Source of the DNA: Actinomycetota bacterium
Lineage (GTDB): Bacteria; Actinomycetota; UBA4738
DNA length: 6,354 nucleotides
Direction: 5' to 3'
Assembly: GCA_005885015.1 (NCBI GenBank)
Contig: VAYG01000162.1
Location: 1 to 6,354, forward strand
Below are positions 4,098-6,354 of the stretch, piece after piece. Made by a program: the position numbers and the translations under genes. The notes below the pieces were generated by a model. The model ran no database searches. It saw only the letters and a list, made by a program, of their open reading frames with translations, and had not been told where the DNA came from. Position 1 is the stretch's first letter, and the number at the start of each line of letters is the position of its first letter.

Positions 4098-6304
4098 CGC
4101 AGGCAGGGCGCACCTCGGCCGCACAGCGCCAGATCCTCGCTGTCCCTGACGAACGCCACCAGGTCGGCCCGCGGAACGAACGAAACGGCGGCATCCACGT
4201 CGAAGACGAGCGCGGTCGACGCGCCCGAGGCGAAGGCGAACCGGTACGTCACGCACCCACCCGGGAAGACGTAGGAGCGGACGTCGGTCAGCTGGGGGGT
4301 GAGACTTGTCGGCTTCTCGAACCGACGGGTACCCGCTTCGTCCGACGGGACCTCGTGAGCCCTCGATACGTCGCAGCTCTGGGTCAGCGTGATGGTGACC
4401 GCGCGCATCCCCGCCCGGTCCGAATCCAGCCAGAACTGGGCCTGCCCACTGTGGATGTCTCCGCCCCCGTAGATCCAGCCCGTGGGCAGTGCGGCCAGAC
4501 AGGGGAGGGCGGCCGCCGAGGGAACCGCCTGAGCCGCGAGGATGGTCGTGTGGTTCGGCCCGCACTCCGGTGCCTTCGGGATCGACAGGTTCTGGGCGGG
4601 GAAGAACGCCTTCACTCCTGCTTGGGTGCCGATGAGGAAGACCAGCAACATCCCGGCGGCCATGAGCACGCGGCGGACGCTCCACCGCTGGATGGCGATG
4701 GGCCGTCGCTCCGGAGCGAGCGACCGGAACTTGGCCAGGAGATCGCGGGGGTCCCGCTTCATAAAGGCTCGGAGCTGGGTGGGGCTGGCTACACCGCGAG
4801 TCGCGGCGAAGGCCTCGGCGATCTCGTTCTCGGTGAAGAACTTCAGCGCGTGCTCGTACACGTCCTCGGGGTTCGAGCGGACCGCCAGCACCAGCATCAT
4901 GTTCCCCAGGTCCACGGCCTGCCGCCACGGCGAGGGCTTCACCTGGACGAAGAACGCGTCGATCAGCAGCACCTTTCCGTCACGAACCATGAGGTTCGCT
5001 GGCTTGATGTCGCGGTGAGCCAGTCCCTCGTCCCACAGCTTGCGGATCAGTCGCAACCCCTCGTCGATGATCTGGTCGTCGACCTCCGCCTCCCCGATCT
5101 CGACCGCCCCCGCGAAGAACTCCATCACGATCATGTATTCACGCTCGGGGGTGATCTCGACGATCCCATAGGGTTTCGGCACGGGGACCCCCGTGTCCTT
5201 CATCAGCCGGAGCGTGTAATCCTCGTATTCGACGAAACGACGGACGTTCTGGAAGGAGGCTTCGTCCTCCAGCGCCCCGTAGAGGATGGTTCGCCACAGC
5301 TTGTACCAGCGGTCTGCCCGAACATGGCTCTTGGCGTAGAGCTTGGCGAACAGATAGGTATCGGGGTCGCCCTGGACCTTCAGCCGCAGGGGCGTCGATC
5401 CCCCGGCGCCCTCCAAGCCCACCGGTTTGATCTCCAGCACGGTGAGCCCGAGCTGGTCCCGCACGGCGTCTCGGATGGCTTGGCCCCGCCGTCCGGAGAC
5501 GTCGAGGTGTGCCGCCTTGCCCTTCCGGTAGGTGACCGGGAACACCTCGTTGGGAGTGAAGAAGCGGAAGGCGGTGAGCGGTATGGCGACGCCCAGGACC
5601 ACGCCGTACAGAGCGTCGCCGGGACCGTCCACCCCGAGGTACTCCCTGGCGAACACGAACAGCAGTAGGGCGCCGGCGGTCGCGATCTTCGCGTACCAGC
5701 GCGGCCGCCCCGCGACGAGGAGCGTGTACGTGATGCCGATCAGGATCGCCCCCAGCGTGGCCACCGGGGGTGACGGCATGGCGAACCCGCCCCACCCGCT
5801 GATGATGGTCACACCGTATGGACGAGGGCGGGTAAGCGCGTTGTAGACGATGCCGCCCACGATCTCCATGACGAACAGGCTTCCCAGGAAGACCAGAAGG
5901 TGGCGCCATCGGCGGTAGACCATGAGGAGGGCCACCAGCCCGAGCCCGAGGACCGTCACCCCCCAACCGGACCCGGCGACCTTGATGATCCGCATGAGGT
6001 GCGTCAGCCAGCCGGTGCGGATGCTCGCCACTCGAACCATCCACCAGGTCTCGATGTGGTCGGAGAGGTGCAGGACCGGGTCGAAGCGCAGCAGAAGGAC
6101 CGTGACGATCGCGACCCACGCCATCATGCCCAGCCAGAGGGACCCACTCAGACCGAGCTTTCGCGGGAGCGGCGCTGGAGCTCCGGTCGGGCGTCGTCGC
6201 TTGCGGGTCCGCCGGATCGTAGCGGGAACGTAGTCCGGCACCGTCGTGACCGTTTCCACGGCGGCAGCGGGCCCGGTTGGCGCGCTCCCCAGGATGTCTG
6301 CCAT
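4094..6304 (-). CDS. membrane fusion: degenerate PAP2 domain, kinase domain, TM helix and exported domain
   Basis: The 736-residue protein has four parts. (1) A basic cytoplasmic tail (1-52). (2) A PAP2-like membrane domain (53-250, about six helices) whose motifs are lost: the Lys is Tyr154, PSGH is PSPP (177-180), Ser-Arg is A219-R220, and the nucleophile His is Asp226; R161-P162 and D230 remain. (3) A protein-kinase-like domain (about 285-530) with K321 in LFAKLY, a likely helix-C Glu361, HRDIKPAN at 430-437, and D449 in IDAF replacing DFG; it resembles RIO/aminoglycoside-type small kinases and lacks an APE motif. (4) A transmembrane helix (545-562) and a C-terminal domain (566-736) with six cysteines (581, 602, 644, 684, 728, 734) and WLDSDRAG and FPGGCVTYRF motifs. 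Six helices put the kinase inside and the Cys domain outside. Kinase activity looks possible, phosphatase activity does not. Substrate unknown. Confidence 0.87.
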   Translation of the reverse strand: MADILGSAPTGPAAAVETVTTVPDYVPATIRRTRKRRRPTGAPAPLPRKLGLSGSLWLGMMAWVAIVTVLLLRFDPVLHLSDHIETWWMVRVASIRTGWLTHLMRIIKVAGSGWGVTVLGLGLVALLMVYRRWRHLLVFLGSLFVMEIVGGIVYNALTRPRPYGVTIISGWGGFAMPSPPVATLGAILIGITYTLLVAGRPRWYAKIATAGALLLFVFAREYLGVDGPGDALYGVVLGVAIPLTAFRFFTPNEVFPVTYRKGKAAHLDVSGRRGQAIRDAVRDQLGLTVLEIKPVGLEGAGGSTPLRLKVQGDPDTYLFAKLYAKSHVRADRWYKLWRTILYGALEDEASFQNVRRFVEYEDYTLRLMKDTGVPVPKPYGIVEITPEREYMIVMEFFAGAVEIGEAEVDDQIIDEGLRLIRKLWDEGLAHRDIKPANLMVRDGKVLLIDAFFVQVKPSPWRQAVDLGNMMLVLAVRSNPEDVYEHALKFFTENEIAEAFAATRGVASPTQLRAFMKRDPRDLLAKFRSLAPERRPIAIQRWSVRRVLMAAGMLLVFLIGTQAGVKAFFPAQNLSIPKAPECGPNHTTILAAQAVPSAAALPCLAALPTGWIYGGGDIHSGQAQFWLDSDRAGMRAVTITLTQSCDVSRAHEVPSDEAGTRRFEKPTSLTPQLTDVRSYVFPGGCVTYRFAFASGASTALVFDVDAAVSFVPRADLVAFVRDSEDLALCGRGAPCLR

Positions 6305-6309
6305 CAGCG

Positions 6310-6315
6310 CTCCTT
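6310..6315 (-). promoter_or_regulatory. ribosome binding site of the kinase fusion
   Basis: AAGGAG on the minus strand lies 5 bases before the ATG at 6304. It shares one base with the TGA stop of the preceding partial gene, which supports both the start and an operon arrangement. Confidence 0.75.
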
Positions 6316-6354
6316 CACGTCAGGCCCTGGTCCTTCAACCACTGCGCCGCGACG
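6315..6354 (-). CDS. C-terminal end of an unidentified upstream gene (partial)
   Basis: The minus strand enters the window in a frame reading VAAQWLKDQGLT and then TGA (6317-6315). All twelve sense codons end in G or C, which fits the strong codon bias of the neighbours, and the stop lies 10 bases before the start of the kinase fusion. The W-L-K-x-x-G-L ending recalls the C-termini of some glycine-betaine-type substrate-binding proteins, but twelve residues are far too few to assign a family. Confidence 0.5.
   Translation of the reverse strand, partial: VAAQWLKDQGLT

Noticed and set aside
3988..4194. A 68-residue minus-strand ORF whose TGA overlaps the PAP2 ATG
   Set aside because: Its third positions show no GC preference and it mostly overlaps the kinase C-terminus in a different frame, so the TGATG overlap is probably fortuitous.
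3264..4928. A 554-residue minus-strand open frame crossing the kinase end and PAP2 gene
   Set aside because: Most of it is a shadow of the two real genes. Only the portion 4097 to about 3991 shows independent codon bias, and that was reported separately.
3398..5668. A 756-residue open frame on the plus strand opposite the PAP2 and kinase genes
   Set aside because: It is an antisense shadow of high-GC coding sequence. It is rich in Arg, Gly, Pro and His without any domain, while the minus strand shows full catalytic motifs.
1..6354. CRISPR arrays, tRNA or rRNA genes, insertion sequences, attachment sites
   Set aside because: No regular short repeats with spacers, no tRNA-like cloverleaf, no transposase motifs and no terminal inverted repeats were seen. 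The only repeats are the protein-coding blade repeats.

Overview
The window is uniformly GC-rich, with G or C at most third codon positions. Its gene content (secreted and lipoprotein kelch propellers, PAP2-type membrane phosphatases, a membrane-anchored kinase, and an acyl-CoA dehydrogenase-fold protein with an 'LTTTFVWVQH' motif) suggests a high-GC actinobacterium, possibly a soil lineage. The species cannot be named from the sequence.

Layout: (1) Bases 1-405 hold no confidently identified gene. A weak ORF runs leftwards off the edge, and a predicted promoter and strong ribosome binding site serve the next gene. (2) 406-1392 (+) encodes a secreted six-bladed kelch-like beta-propeller. (3) Everything to its right is on the minus strand, transcribed from right to left. 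In order of transcription: the last 12 codons of an unidentified gene (6354-6315); a 736-residue membrane protein combining a degenerate PAP2 domain, a protein-kinase-like domain, one transmembrane helix and a Cys-containing exported domain (6304-4094); an apparent short coding stretch in another frame (4097 to about 3991); an intact 198-residue PAP2 phosphatase (3988-3392); a kelch-repeat lipoprotein (3360-2389); and an acyl-CoA dehydrogenase-fold protein (2378-1389). This run meets the plus-strand kelch gene tail to tail, sharing the four bases CTAG.

The minus-strand genes are tightly packed, with gaps of about 10 to 31 bases apart from the 105 bases before the PAP2 gene, and look like one operon. 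A predicted leaderless promoter just before the kelch lipoprotein could also drive the last two genes separately.

The most notable object is the kinase fusion. It keeps the kinase catalytic residues (K321, HRD 430-432, N437, D449), but its PAP2 domain has lost nearly every catalytic residue, while the next recognised gene is a PAP2 with all three motifs intact. A reasonable inference is an envelope module: a transmembrane kinase with an external domain and a pseudo-phosphatase membrane domain, partnered with an active lipid-phosphate phosphatase and exported propellers. No substrate can be assigned from sequence alone. The acyl-CoA dehydrogenase-fold protein appears to lack the usual catalytic glutamate.
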